Part shown: one piece after another, positions 44,460 through 53,467 of the stretch
How positions within the stretch are numbered: position 1 is the first letter of the stretch
Layout of the letters: every line of letters starts with the position of its first letter
From: a virus
Length of the DNA stretch: 64,000 nt
Reading direction: 5' to 3' (one strand)
IMG/VR virus record: IMGVR_UViG_3300023174_002543
Span: 251,664 to 315,663 of that record
Translations under genes and position numbers: made by a program
Notes under the pieces: model-generated
What the model was told of the DNA's origin: nothing
The model's database searches: none
Seen by the model: only the letters and a program-made list of their open reading frames with translations

Positions 44460-44460
44460 T

Positions 44461-44946
44461 TTATTGCGTTTTTTTGCTTTCCAATATACTCTTAAGGAGT
44501 TCATTGCGATCCAATAAAGCACCCTCACCAGCCGGAACTGCTTCAATTTCTTTTACTTTTTCAGTAATCTTATGGTCTAGAGCTGCTTTCTTCAATTGCA
44601 AGTCAAGCATTTTTAGTTTTTTGTTGATTTTAGCAGTCTTTGCAGTAATAGCATGACCTAACATACTACTAGCACTATTGAATATTTCACTAGCAAAGCG
44701 ACTATCAACTTGCATACCTAGATCCATTAAGTCTTTATAACTTCCTGTAGCCATCTTAGCAAGTTCGTCCATTTCATTGTCACTTGCTTCAAGGCCTCTA
44801 ATTTGAGGTAATGCGTTTTCTATCTTTTCTAATGTAGAATATGCTTCTTGTGATATTATTTCCATTTCCTTATTTTGAATAATATCCTCATTGAGTGTAT
44901 CATCCAGTTGCGGAAGTTCAAATAATTCTTCAAGTTTTTTTGTCAT
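44461..44946 (-). CDS. 16: Probable small terminase subunit, gp16-like
   Basis: 161 residues, helical. The central and C-terminal region (SYKDLMDLGMQVDSRFASEI, then MLGHAITAKTAKINKKLKML) has the long-helix pattern of T4-like gp16, which recognises DNA ends and stimulates gp17. gp17 is not in the window. The neighbouring gp4-like gene agrees with a packaging/head block. Translation may be hairpin-controlled (see 44945-44976). The match is by memory of gp16 relatives, so moderate. Confidence 0.6.
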   Translation of the reverse strand: MTKKLEELFELPQLDDTLNEDIIQNKEMEIISQEAYSTLEKIENALPQIRGLEASDNEMDELAKMATGSYKDLMDLGMQVDSRFASEIFNSASSMLGHAITAKTAKINKKLKMLDLQLKKAALDHKITEKVKEIEAVPAGEGALLDRNELLKSILESKKTQ

Positions 44947-44976
44947 ACTACTATCCTAATAATAGTAGTATTTATT
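44945..44976 (-). promoter_or_regulatory. Late promoter with start-site hairpin
   Basis: AATAAATA (44969-44976). A perfect 10-bp stem ATACTACTAT (44962-44971) / ATAGTAGTAT (44945-44954), 7-base loop holding AGGA, includes the first two bases of ATG 44946. The late box overlaps the left arm. Confidence 0.7.
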
Positions 44977-45412
44977 ACTTTCTTTTACCCTGATAGAAAA
45001 GGTCGTCTTCTGTGATGACGCGGAAAGTAAGACCGTTTTGTTTACAAAATGCCATAGCACTTGCCCATTTAGCATGATTGACTGCTACGACTGCCCGGTC
45101 TCTTGCACTTGCTACACGACTTTCAATCAAACTTTGTTTTTTGGGTTTAATTTCAACAATTTCTGCTCTTTGTTGACCGTGTTTATTTTCATATACAACT
45201 AAAAAATCAGGTATATAGTTTGTTCTTTTACCTGTCAATGGATGCATATACGGTATAACAATCGACTCACTAGACCATTGAATAATATTTTTATTTTTAT
45301 CACAGAATTGCATAAAGGTAAATTCCCAACCACTACGATATTTAGGGTTATGTTTTCCTATATATTTCTGAGGTTGAGTAGGTACAAATATACCCTGTGC
45401 ATAATTAGCCAT
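44975..45412 (-). CDS. 4: Head-completion nuclease, T4 gp4-like
   Basis: 145 residues with a PD-(D/E)xK core: E30 in YRSGWEFTFMQF, D69 in NYIPDFLVV, and E87-x-K89 in VEIKPKKQ, plus IIQWSSESIVIPY between. This is the T4 gp4 (head completion) family, which acts late in head maturation. TAATG overlap with the 120-residue gene. Confidence 0.85.
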   Translation of the reverse strand: MANYAQGIFVPTQPQKYIGKHNPKYRSGWEFTFMQFCDKNKNIIQWSSESIVIPYMHPLTGKRTNYIPDFLVVYENKHGQQRAEIVEIKPKKQSLIESRVASARDRAVVAVNHAKWASAMAFCKQNGLTFRVITEDDLFYQGKRK

Positions 45413-45774
45413 TATAATATAATATTACGCTGAACGTTTTCGTTGGGTTGCGGCATGACACTAATACCATACAGTGCAGTTTTACTTTTGATGTTATTCA
45501 AATAATAAATCATAATAGCATTTGCTTCTAATTTTGTTTTACCCTGAACAAAACTTAATAATGTCAATGGATCATTGCCAGTGATTCCTGATATTCTAAA
45601 AACCATAGTTGCAAAATTAGCTGCAATAGTATCGCTATTGTTTATTGATTTAAAATAACTACGAACTATTTCGTACTTAGTGGCATCTACTACCATATCG
45701 TAGTTGTAAAAACTATCAAATAATTTTACCGATGTGTCTAGAGTTGAACTAGGTGCGTCTACTGTATTTGCCAT
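45412..45774 (-). CDS. Hypothetical tail/head-adjacent protein
   Basis: 120 residues. An N-terminal YDMVVDATKYEIVRSYFKSI and a C-terminal AIMIYYLNNIKSKTALYG suggest a helical structural protein. Unrecognised. It lies 2 bases after the tube-like gene and overlaps gp4. Confidence 0.5.
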   Translation of the reverse strand: MANTVDAPSSTLDTSVKLFDSFYNYDMVVDATKYEIVRSYFKSINNSDTIAANFATMVFRISGITGNDPLTLLSFVQGKTKLEANAIMIYYLNNIKSKTALYGISVMPQPNENVQRNIIL

Positions 45775-45776
45775 AA

Positions 45777-47186
45777 TTATCTACCGTTGTTAATGCTTTT
45801 AATCTGTTGATTAACTTGGGCGTTAGTCAAACTAGCAGTACTAGGACTTATATTATTAATTTGCTGATTAACTTGTGACTGTGGAATATTGACATTGGAA
45901 GCCATTACACTGATTTGATTATTTACTGTAGCAGTACTTACTCTATCACTTGTACGATCCATTTGATTTACATATGAACTTGATGATGGGCTATTTGAGC
46001 CACTAGTAGAAGATGTATTAACATAATTACTAACACTAGTCGATGCACCTGATATACCACTAACGATTCCAGAGTTAACATCATTAACTACACTTGTAGG
46101 CGTAGCGTTTTGTGTAGGAAAATTGAACAAATTATTTCTATTAGGAGTGCCTGCTAACCAGCTAGTTCCAGCAGCTAATGCTTCACCTTTTACTGAGTTA
46201 ATTAATGTTTGTGGATTTTTAAATGTTCTAGCAGTATTAGTTATGCCTCTCGCAGCACCTAGTATATTTCCATTTTGGATATCTTCCATAATACCACCGG
46301 CACTTGCAATCAAGCCACCTTGACCCATAATACTAGAGTTACTACCAGGAGCTGCCAACGGGCTTAATCTCTTATCATAATGTGCTTCTTGACCAAACTT
46401 AGGTACTACTTGCTCTGGATTTTTACCATCAACTGCACCTGTATAGTACTTAACTGTTTCATATTCAAGAGTCATTGAATTTTCCATGATACCGTTAGTT
46501 TCACTATAACTATATGTGTCATGGTTAAAACTTTGAATCATTGGATTAATTAATCTATACAATACAAAATTATGTTGATTAAATCCATATATGTTTATAG
46601 ACCTAAAGAAAGGATCTTTAGTGTAACTAGAACTAGATGTGTCGGGTTCTCCTATATAGCCCCAATCGTCATCTTGACTTATACTAGGATCATATAGAGT
46701 TCTTTTGTTTATATCTCTTGTTTTTCTTTTATCACCGTTTAGTCTAGTAGAAGTAGAACCAACCGGATCAGATTGCAATGCATCCTTATAATAATAGGTA
46801 TAATATGCATACCATAACTTATTAATTAGATTACTATTATCATCATGGAATTGAATTTGAATAGGATCATATTTGATTTTAGTTTGTACGATTCTTTTGC
46901 GATTATACTGGTTCATCGTATGCAAATCAAAACTATATTTTGGCAATTGAACAGATTTAACTGCTAGCCCATAATTTCTATCAGTGGGCATTGTTGGCTC
47001 TTGTAATGCAGTTATAAGATTATCATTGGTTTCAAAGTATACATGAAATAAAAATTTATACTTGGGAGCATAACCATATCCATTTGATACAAAGGTTTTA
47101 CTTGCGTGAGTATAATCACGCAAGTAATCATTAGTTAAGAAACCTTTTGCAACGTCACCTAAGAACTGTTGAAAGAAGCCGGCCAT
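45777..47186 (-). CDS. Tail-tube/baseplate-associated protein
   Basis: 469 residues. The N-terminal 270 residues have a gp19/gp54-like tube fold pattern (FLFHVYFETND, VKSVQLPKYSFDLHTMN, IQIQFHDDNSNLINKLWYAY). The C-terminal 190 are Ser/Asn/Gln-rich with repeated NQQI-type segments. It is probably a tube cap, initiator or hub-associated protein. It follows the tube gene by 2 bases. Confidence 0.6.
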   Translation of the reverse strand: MAGFFQQFLGDVAKGFLTNDYLRDYTHASKTFVSNGYGYAPKYKFLFHVYFETNDNLITALQEPTMPTDRNYGLAVKSVQLPKYSFDLHTMNQYNRKRIVQTKIKYDPIQIQFHDDNSNLINKLWYAYYTYYYKDALQSDPVGSTSTRLNGDKRKTRDINKRTLYDPSISQDDDWGYIGEPDTSSSSYTKDPFFRSINIYGFNQHNFVLYRLINPMIQSFNHDTYSYSETNGIMENSMTLEYETVKYYTGAVDGKNPEQVVPKFGQEAHYDKRLSPLAAPGSNSSIMGQGGLIASAGGIMEDIQNGNILGAARGITNTARTFKNPQTLINSVKGEALAAGTSWLAGTPNRNNLFNFPTQNATPTSVVNDVNSGIVSGISGASTSVSNYVNTSSTSGSNSPSSSSYVNQMDRTSDRVSTATVNNQISVMASNVNIPQSQVNQQINNISPSTASLTNAQVNQQIKSINNGR

Positions 47187-47188
47187 TA

Positions 47189-47824
47189 TTACCTTGTACT
47201 ACCGATACCTGTTACAGCAGTACCACCGAACGCACGACCTACATTAGTACCAATACCAGAAGACAATGGTGATTGAACTGCATTATCGAAACGAATTGAC
47301 AATTGAATTGTCGCTGGTTCATTTGACTTATAATCCATATTGTTATAATTTACAGTCTTAATGAAGCACCCATATAATTCCCATACTTCTAATGTGTTAG
47401 GAACTAATACGCCGTTACCACCGTCAAGTACTTCATAAGTAATTTGAAATTTATAATCTTGTCCAGTAGCTGCAGATGCCTGTTCAACAAAGTCAAATTG
47501 TTTCTGAATTTGTTGACCTACTAATTTACTTACATTACCTGCGGCATCATCACGTAAATTAATCTGTGTCTCCTGCCATGTTGGTTTACCAGTAATGTAT
47601 ATTTTTGAATTGTAAATTGGAAGTTCGATTTCGTCAAATTGAATTTGAGGACGTTGAATATCCATAACTTGTTTAGTCAATTCTTGGGTAGAACCACCGA
47701 CACCAAAGTTAAGAAACAATGCTCTAAAGCGATACTGTAACTTAGGCATTAACAAGCCCTGAGAACTAGGGGTGTTGTCTGACCCTACTGTCATGTTAAA
47801 CAGTGAATTTGAGGCTGTTGCCAT
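47189..47824 (-). CDS. 19: Tail tube protein, gp19-like
   Basis: 211 residues. KLQYRFRALFLNFGVGG, the DIQRPQIQFDEIELPIYNSK strand and WELYGCFIKTVNYNNMDY are typical of T4-like tube monomers that stack as hexamers inside the sheath. It directly follows the sheath gene, with its own late box and AAGGAG. Confidence 0.88.
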   Translation of the reverse strand: MATASNSLFNMTVGSDNTPSSQGLLMPKLQYRFRALFLNFGVGGSTQELTKQVMDIQRPQIQFDEIELPIYNSKIYITGKPTWQETQINLRDDAAGNVSKLVGQQIQKQFDFVEQASAATGQDYKFQITYEVLDGGNGVLVPNTLEVWELYGCFIKTVNYNNMDYKSNEPATIQLSIRFDNAVQSPLSSGIGTNVGRAFGGTAVTGIGSTR

Positions 47825-47843
47825 TTTTATATCTCCTTAATAT

Positions 47844-47851
47844 TATTTATC
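47844..47851 (-). promoter_or_regulatory. T4-type late promoter
   Basis: GATAAATA, 19 bases before ATG 47824; it abuts the sheath stop at 47852. Confidence 0.75.
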
Positions 47852-50800
47852 TTACTGTGAACTCAAGGTTCCTGTGTTAACTATACGTACTGGAATATAG
47901 ATGAATTCAGCAGCTTTCACTGGTTCAATTGCAACGTCAATCCAAAGTTCATTTCTATCAATGCGTGATGGAGTATTATTAGTTTCATCACATATTACTA
48001 GATAGTCATATAGACCACGTTTTGCTACTAAATCAATAAACAATGACTGAACAACAGCAGTTATTTGACTACGTGTTAATGAATCATTTGGTTCAAATAC
48101 AAACGGACGAGCTGCAATTTGTAATTGATATCGTATATAACAAATCAATCTTGCAACGTTAACTCTATCTAATGAACTATTACTTGCGTATGATGTTTTA
48201 TTACCATAGTTCAATAAACCCACACCAGTAAAGTATGCTAATGGATTAATCTGATTTTCATATAATACATCACGAATACTCATACGATTCTTAACTGATT
48301 GGAATTCACCAGTATTACCGTCTAAGTAACCAATATTTGTAGCATTAGTAATGTTACCTCTACGAACACCTGCCGCTGCTAACCAAGGATAAGCGATAGT
48401 ATCATTTGTTAAGAATGTACGCAATATCATATGACTTGCTGGTACAACTGCGCTTGCACCTGATAAGTCTGTTGTGATGCCGTTTGGATAGAATACACCT
48501 AAATATGTATCACGTGTTACCCAACCATCTTCACCTGTTTCAGTTGCCATCATTTGATTAGTTGCCCAACTAGTTAAACTAGTTGCTTGGTCATCTAATC
48601 TCAATGGAGTGTCACCGATGATGAATGCAGTTTGATTACGGTCATTATTCAATGTAATCATATCTGCTTGCAACTCAGGATAGTTAGGTGCAGCAATTAG
48701 ATTAATGAATGTGTCTTCTTCACGTATCTGCATGTTAGTATTGATTGCTTCTTTCAATGCTTGCACAACCATATTACGTTGAGCCTTACGACCCATATAA
48801 GCTGAACCATCTTCTTTCTTACCACTAGCACTAACCCATGCATACGGAACGTCTGGAAGTTTTGGTACATGTGCTGGATTTGTATCGTTCGCTGGATATG
48901 CATTTGGATAGTTTGCAGGGGTGAACCAATTTGGTTCAAAACGCTTAACGTTAAATCCGCTACGTCTTGTGTTGAACAATAACATACCCTGTGGATATAA
49001 ACGAGCCTCTGGACAATCTAAATCTATATAATTACTTGAAATTAAACTAGTTATAGACGGTACTGGATCGTTGACTGGATCTACTAATCCGCTATTAGCC
49101 CAACGTGCGTCTGCGAACAATATACCTGAACTTGATACTTGGTCTGAATTATCAATAGATACCCATTGATCCACATTGCTCACTTGTTCCCAACGACTTA
49201 AATTTGGATAGTTTTCTAAATCTGCTGAGTTCAACCATAAATCACCATACACTAATGCTGATCCATCATCTTGTGTAACTGGAATACTTGCAGATATGAT
49301 GACACCTGCAGGATTAATAGTACCTGTGCCGCTTAGTAAAGGTCCAGTAGGACCGCCACTTGTGTCATACGCAGTATTCTTATAACCTACCCATTGAGTA
49401 CCCTTTTTGACCATGATGTCAACTTCAGTAGCAGTACTATAGTACCAATGTTTCTGTGGGGTAGGTAGAGCAGCTGGAGCACCTTCATTAGAGATATAGT
49501 CTAATGGATACCAGTTACTCAACGTAGCAAAGTAAATTGGTTTCGCTACACCTGACAATATTGTTACTGTATTGATTGTTCCAGATCCGCCGATTTCTTG
49601 CACAACCAATGTTAAATCATTAGCTGGACTCAATCCTGCTAAACGATCACCTGTAATTTTAATACGATCTCCTACAGTATACCCTGTACCTGCGGCAGTC
49701 ACACCATTTACAACGTAATGTCCTCGGTCATTAGAAATATTAAATGTTGCACCAGTTCCTGCACCAGCACTACCATTTGCATACGTAGTACTATTCTGTG
49801 GTACTGCAGGACTTGTAAATGTATCCAAGAAGCCTCTTCTTACGCCCGGTGTACGTATCCCGTCTGTACTAAATCCTAATGCATAACCTAGATTTTGTGG
49901 TGTACCAGTAGGAGATGCAGTACCTATATATATGTCACCTCCTAATGTATGCGTGATTTGCAATGCACCGTCAGTTGTAATAGTTGCTTTAGTATAAGGA
50001 ATTTGTTGTGCCGCCCATACAGTAACAAATGTTGCTAGTGTAGCATCAACCACTGATATGCTATACGTATTACTAACGGTAGTAGATCCTGGCATTGTTA
50101 CTGCAACTTTAAGTGATGCACCAATATAACCTGAAAGATCCGGATTTGATACTGAACCAGTAACTATTGTAGGTCCAGTTGAACTTCTATAATAAAACTG
50201 TATTGCGGCTTCCGGAATATATTGCGGATTTAGCGTAGCAATTACTGTTCCAGCTGGGATAGCTGCACCACCGGTGGCATCTAATTCAGCTAATGCAGTT
50301 AGTTCGGTTTGAGCTATACCTACTCGTTTAGCTACAAACTGTCCTTTAGCAGAACTATATTGACTCAATGATAAATCCATTCCCGCGCCAGTCTGACTTG
50401 TCTTGATCCATACAGATCCACTAGGTCTAGGACTATCTTGACTTGCAGTCCATAATGGCATTTGAGCACTTGAACCAAATGACACTTCAGGAGTGAAGTA
50501 AGAACCAGCAACGATACCTAAATCAGCTAATAAAGTTTCACTACCATAGCCACTTAATATAATTGATTTGTTTCTTCCATATTCACCGTAATATAATACC
50601 AATGAACCACTTTCTACCTTTGCAAACAAATCACCGATAGCTAATGCATTAATAGCATTAGCTAAACCAGAAACAGTATTGTTTGGGCTTGCAGGAACTG
50701 AAACATCTCTGTTAACAGTTAATGTAGGAATATTAATATGAAGTCTTTGTCCAGCAGTTAAAGAGATTGGAGTAGCATTTCCAATCACTGTAGGATTAGA

Positions 50801-51487
50801 CATTTTCCATTCTCTAGTACCAATTGGGACCCAAGTGTTATTAGATGGGCCGCCCATTGTTTTATAGAAGAATGTATGTGCAGATAACAATCCAAATGTG
50901 GCTTCGATTGGAATTACTGCATAGTCACCTGGATTACCGATGGAATCAATAGGATAACGGTCATTGCCATTAGTAACAGTATTTGGACTTGTTAGCACAT
51001 AAGGTGTAACTACTTCAAATTTATTAGTATTAGAATTAAATTCATAGATACCCCAAATACTATTAGTAGTATCTAACCAATATGTACCATCTGGAGGAGG
51101 TCCTTCTGGGCGTGTCAATGTTCCGATCAATTCAGCTAAGTCAATGTCAGCACGTAAAATATAGCAACTATTGGTAACTCCTAATAATGAGTATGCAGCC
51201 AATAAGCCATACTCGTTGAGTTCGTAACCGTGAATTGGTGTTCCGTCTGTTGTCTTATAGAAGAATGGTGTACCAAACAATGTTACCAAATCACGTTGAC
51301 TTGTTAATTGATATAGTTTATTAGCATTACCTGCTAATGTTCCGGGTGCTACTGTCCCCGCAGATGTAGAACTTGCTTTATCAGTTGCAGTTGCTAAAAT
51401 TAGTAAAGGTATTGAATTTGATGCGGCAGGCAAATATTGACTTTGGTCAATGATTGATACTTGTACGCCTGGTGAATTTAATGCCAT
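47852..51487 (-). CDS. 18: Contractile tail sheath, gp18-like, enlarged
   Basis: 1211 residues, nearly twice T4 gp18 (659). The N-terminus SPGVQVSIIDQSQY and the C-terminal core (INPLAYFTGVGLLNYGNKTS, LDRVNVARLICYIRYQ, ELWIDVAIEPVKAAEFIYIP) are sheath-like. The extra length is a central insertion with repetitive beta-rich modules (VLYYGEYGRNKSI, NISNDRGHYVVNG, GDRIKITGDR). The insertion probably decorates the outside. AAAGGA precedes the ATG, and a GCTAAATA box is upstream. Confidence 0.9.
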   Translation of the reverse strand: MALNSPGVQVSIIDQSQYLPAASNSIPLLILATATDKASSTSAGTVAPGTLAGNANKLYQLTSQRDLVTLFGTPFFYKTTDGTPIHGYELNEYGLLAAYSLLGVTNSCYILRADIDLAELIGTLTRPEGPPPDGTYWLDTTNSIWGIYEFNSNTNKFEVVTPYVLTSPNTVTNGNDRYPIDSIGNPGDYAVIPIEATFGLLSAHTFFYKTMGGPSNNTWVPIGTREWKMSNPTVIGNATPISLTAGQRLHINIPTLTVNRDVSVPASPNNTVSGLANAINALAIGDLFAKVESGSLVLYYGEYGRNKSIILSGYGSETLLADLGIVAGSYFTPEVSFGSSAQMPLWTASQDSPRPSGSVWIKTSQTGAGMDLSLSQYSSAKGQFVAKRVGIAQTELTALAELDATGGAAIPAGTVIATLNPQYIPEAAIQFYYRSSTGPTIVTGSVSNPDLSGYIGASLKVAVTMPGSTTVSNTYSISVVDATLATFVTVWAAQQIPYTKATITTDGALQITHTLGGDIYIGTASPTGTPQNLGYALGFSTDGIRTPGVRRGFLDTFTSPAVPQNSTTYANGSAGAGTGATFNISNDRGHYVVNGVTAAGTGYTVGDRIKITGDRLAGLSPANDLTLVVQEIGGSGTINTVTILSGVAKPIYFATLSNWYPLDYISNEGAPAALPTPQKHWYYSTATEVDIMVKKGTQWVGYKNTAYDTSGGPTGPLLSGTGTINPAGVIISASIPVTQDDGSALVYGDLWLNSADLENYPNLSRWEQVSNVDQWVSIDNSDQVSSSGILFADARWANSGLVDPVNDPVPSITSLISSNYIDLDCPEARLYPQGMLLFNTRRSGFNVKRFEPNWFTPANYPNAYPANDTNPAHVPKLPDVPYAWVSASGKKEDGSAYMGRKAQRNMVVQALKEAINTNMQIREEDTFINLIAAPNYPELQADMITLNNDRNQTAFIIGDTPLRLDDQATSLTSWATNQMMATETGEDGWVTRDTYLGVFYPNGITTDLSGASAVVPASHMILRTFLTNDTIAYPWLAAAGVRRGNITNATNIGYLDGNTGEFQSVKNRMSIRDVLYENQINPLAYFTGVGLLNYGNKTSYASNSSLDRVNVARLICYIRYQLQIAARPFVFEPNDSLTRSQITAVVQSLFIDLVAKRGLYDYLVICDETNNTPSRIDRNELWIDVAIEPVKAAEFIYIPVRIVNTGTLSSQ

Positions 51488-51536
51488 TTTGTTTTCCTTT
51501 AAATGTTATGTATAGGGTTCATTCCCGTCATAGTAA

Positions 51537-51544
51537 TATTTAGC
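51537..51544 (-). promoter_or_regulatory. Late-type promoter box (GCTAAATA) for sheath
   Basis: GCTAAATA on the minus strand, 49 bases upstream of the sheath ATG. Confidence 0.55.
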
Positions 51545-51565
51545 ATAGGATCGTAAAAATACCCC

Positions 51566-51590
51566 AATAACCATGCCTTCGAAGGTTATT
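51566..51590. promoter_or_regulatory. Hairpin in divergent sheath/HNH region
   Basis: AATAACC and GGTTATT arms surround a palindromic CCTTCGAAGG. No U tract. It lies 5' of the plus-strand HNH gene, possibly an RNA processing or transcription-blocking element. Confidence 0.4.
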
Positions 51591-51604
51591 TGCTAAATAA
51601 TAGC

Positions 51605-51946
51605 ATGAGACCTATATGCAAGACCTGCAACAAAAATTTTTGTGCTATTAATTATAAACGTGATGATGTTACACACTATCGTAGCGGATGTGATGAGTGT
51701 GGTAGAAAGAAGAAAAAGTTAGTAGCTAGGATGCCCGGATGGCAAAAAGCAAATTACAAGAAAAAAACCACATGTGATTTGTGCGGTTTTCATAGTATCT
51801 ATCCCAGTCAAACATTAGTCTATCACATAGACGGTGATTTGAAAAATGTAAAATTTAACAACCTCAGAACTATATGTTTAAACTGTGTTGAGGTTATTAA
51901 ACGCAAAGAAGTTACATGGCGTAGGGGTGACTTAGCAGTTGATTAA
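51605..51946 (+). CDS. HNH-like zinc-binding protein
   Basis: 113 residues from ATG 51605 (a TTG at 51590 would add five). Four Cys pairs: C5/C8, C29/C32, C57/C60 and C91/C94. HIDGD (74-78), N85/N86 and the last CxxC form an HNH-like nuclease core. I recall the same small protein in T4-like cyanophages. It is isolated on the plus strand; its 3' end overlaps the 3' end of the gp1-like gene by 15 bases. No SD was seen. Confidence 0.75.
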   Translation: MRPICKTCNKNFCAINYKRDDVTHYRSGCDECGRKKKKLVARMPGWQKANYKKKTTCDLCGFHSIYPSQTLVYHIDGDLKNVKFNNLRTICLNCVEVIKRKEVTWRRGDLAVD

Positions 51947-52567
51947 GTGTTCTATTTGACTGTGTAGATTGTCGATAGAGCCATTATTATCAATATAATA
52001 GTCATAATTTAACCCCACGCTACTATATTCACTAGCATGAATTTTAAGTTTATCTAATTTAGATTTGCTCACTGCCCATAATGCATTACCGTCTGGACCT
52101 TTATTATAGTTAACTGCGGAATCATACCATTCTGGTCTTTCACCGCGCTCAACTCGCATAGTTATACCACCTGCATTTTTGATAGCATTAACTTCATTGG
52201 CAAAACGACAATCAGTAATTACGATATTATCTTTTGCTTTGCGTAGTTGATTTTCAACGCTTGCTACCCAAATATCATTATGAAACCCGTTACGACAAAC
52301 TTCTGTTCCCCATTGTTGTAATACCCAGCGCGGGGTAAGTTCAGGCATATTTAAACGCTCACTCCACCATATATCTAGTTGTTCACGCCATTCTCTACTA
52401 GACTTTGTAGTACCTTCAAGCAATTCACGATCCCAACCAAAGACTGCGGCACATGCATCCTTCAATGTACCTGCAAAACTAATACGTTTATATCCGTGAA
52501 ATGTTGTAAGATAATCTGCAATAGTGTCCTTACCACTACCAATAAACCCTGTAATACCTATAATCAT
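51932..52567 (-). CDS. 1: Deoxynucleoside monophosphate kinase, gp1-like
   Basis: 211 residues. P-loop GFIGSGKD (7-14) in MIIGITGFIGSGKDTIADYL, then REWREQLDIWW, a DCRFANEV switch and MRVERGERPEWYDS. This matches T4 gp1, which phosphorylates dNMPs for phage DNA synthesis. ATG 52567 has an AGGAG; the longer in-frame start at 52612 does not. Confidence 0.9.
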   Translation of the reverse strand: MIIGITGFIGSGKDTIADYLTTFHGYKRISFAGTLKDACAAVFGWDRELLEGTTKSSREWREQLDIWWSERLNMPELTPRWVLQQWGTEVCRNGFHNDIWVASVENQLRKAKDNIVITDCRFANEVNAIKNAGGITMRVERGERPEWYDSAVNYNKGPDGNALWAVSKSKLDKLKIHASEYSSVGLNYDYYIDNNGSIDNLHSQIEHLINC

Positions 52568-52627
52568 AAAACAAAACTCCTGTAATATAATTATACTACA
52601 ATAGTGTGACAAAAGTAAATGATTAGG

Positions 52628-53467
52628 TTATATTAATTTAGAAAGATTTGGGTCGGATAAAATAAATTGTTTTGCTTTTTTAATATCCGTTTCACTTACA
52701 CCTTCCATAGTGTAAACATAACGGGCATCTTCTTCTGATATTGGTACTAGTTTGATACTTTCAATCTTATTGTTAAAGTATAAATTTTTAGGCTTTCCAC
52801 GATGAAGACCATCAACGTCTATCCATTCTATTTGGTCAAATGATTTTACACAACAAATATGAGAAATTTCTGTACTGTCTTCTTCTTCAAAATCATCATA
52901 ATAGTATCCAGTCCATGCACCTAGGGGTAATTTTGTTAGTTGATGTAGTGCCATAGCAAATGCATCACACATTCCAGACCTATATATTGATTTAGAATCA
53001 GATTCATTAACTTGTTTTGGTCTAGTCAACGTGAATCTTAATCCATACTCTGGGCTATAATCTTCCTCTGCATCCCAATTTGGTAATAGTCTTTGAACCA
53101 TTTTTCTATATAGTGCGATACGACTATTCTCTTTTGCGTCAAATGCAATTTGTTGTACACTATCACCATAGTATTGTAAAAATTCACGCATAATGTCTAC
53201 TGCGATTGACATTACTTCTGCTGAGTTCCCTGTACCTGTTGTACCGAATAATTCTAATTTTTCAGGGTCACTTGCTTGTCGCACTAGACGAAATTGTACT
53301 TCCCATTTATGTGGTTTATCATCTCTAAAATGGCTAAATGCTTGCCATACATAGTCTCTATTACCTACAGTAAATTTAGCAATAGCCTCAGTATCAGCCT
53401 TGTATTTCCAAGTCCAGTTTTGTTTACCATGTTGGAATAATTCAGCAATGAATTCAGTTGCTCTCAT
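52628..53467 (-). CDS. CTS-type protein with GNAT-like and papain/transglutaminase-like domains
   Basis: 279 residues from ATG 53467, which overlaps the upstream stop (TAATG). N-terminus MRATEFIAEL nearly equals the T4 capsid-targeting sequence MKTYQEFIAE. Domain 1 (about 15-145) ends with a GNAT-like NSRIALYRKMVQRLLP. VNE/SD (155) may be a cleavage site. Domain 2 has C167 (SGMCDAFAMALHQ), H203 (EISHICCV) and D217 (EWIDVDGLH), a Cys-His-Asp triad as in papain/transglutaminase-fold enzymes. Both activities are predictions. Confidence 0.65.
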   Translation of the reverse strand: MRATEFIAELFQHGKQNWTWKYKADTEAIAKFTVGNRDYVWQAFSHFRDDKPHKWEVQFRLVRQASDPEKLELFGTTGTGNSAEVMSIAVDIMREFLQYYGDSVQQIAFDAKENSRIALYRKMVQRLLPNWDAEEDYSPEYGLRFTLTRPKQVNESDSKSIYRSGMCDAFAMALHQLTKLPLGAWTGYYYDDFEEEDSTEISHICCVKSFDQIEWIDVDGLHRGKPKNLYFNNKIESIKLVPISEEDARYVYTMEGVSETDIKKAKQFILSDPNLSKLI

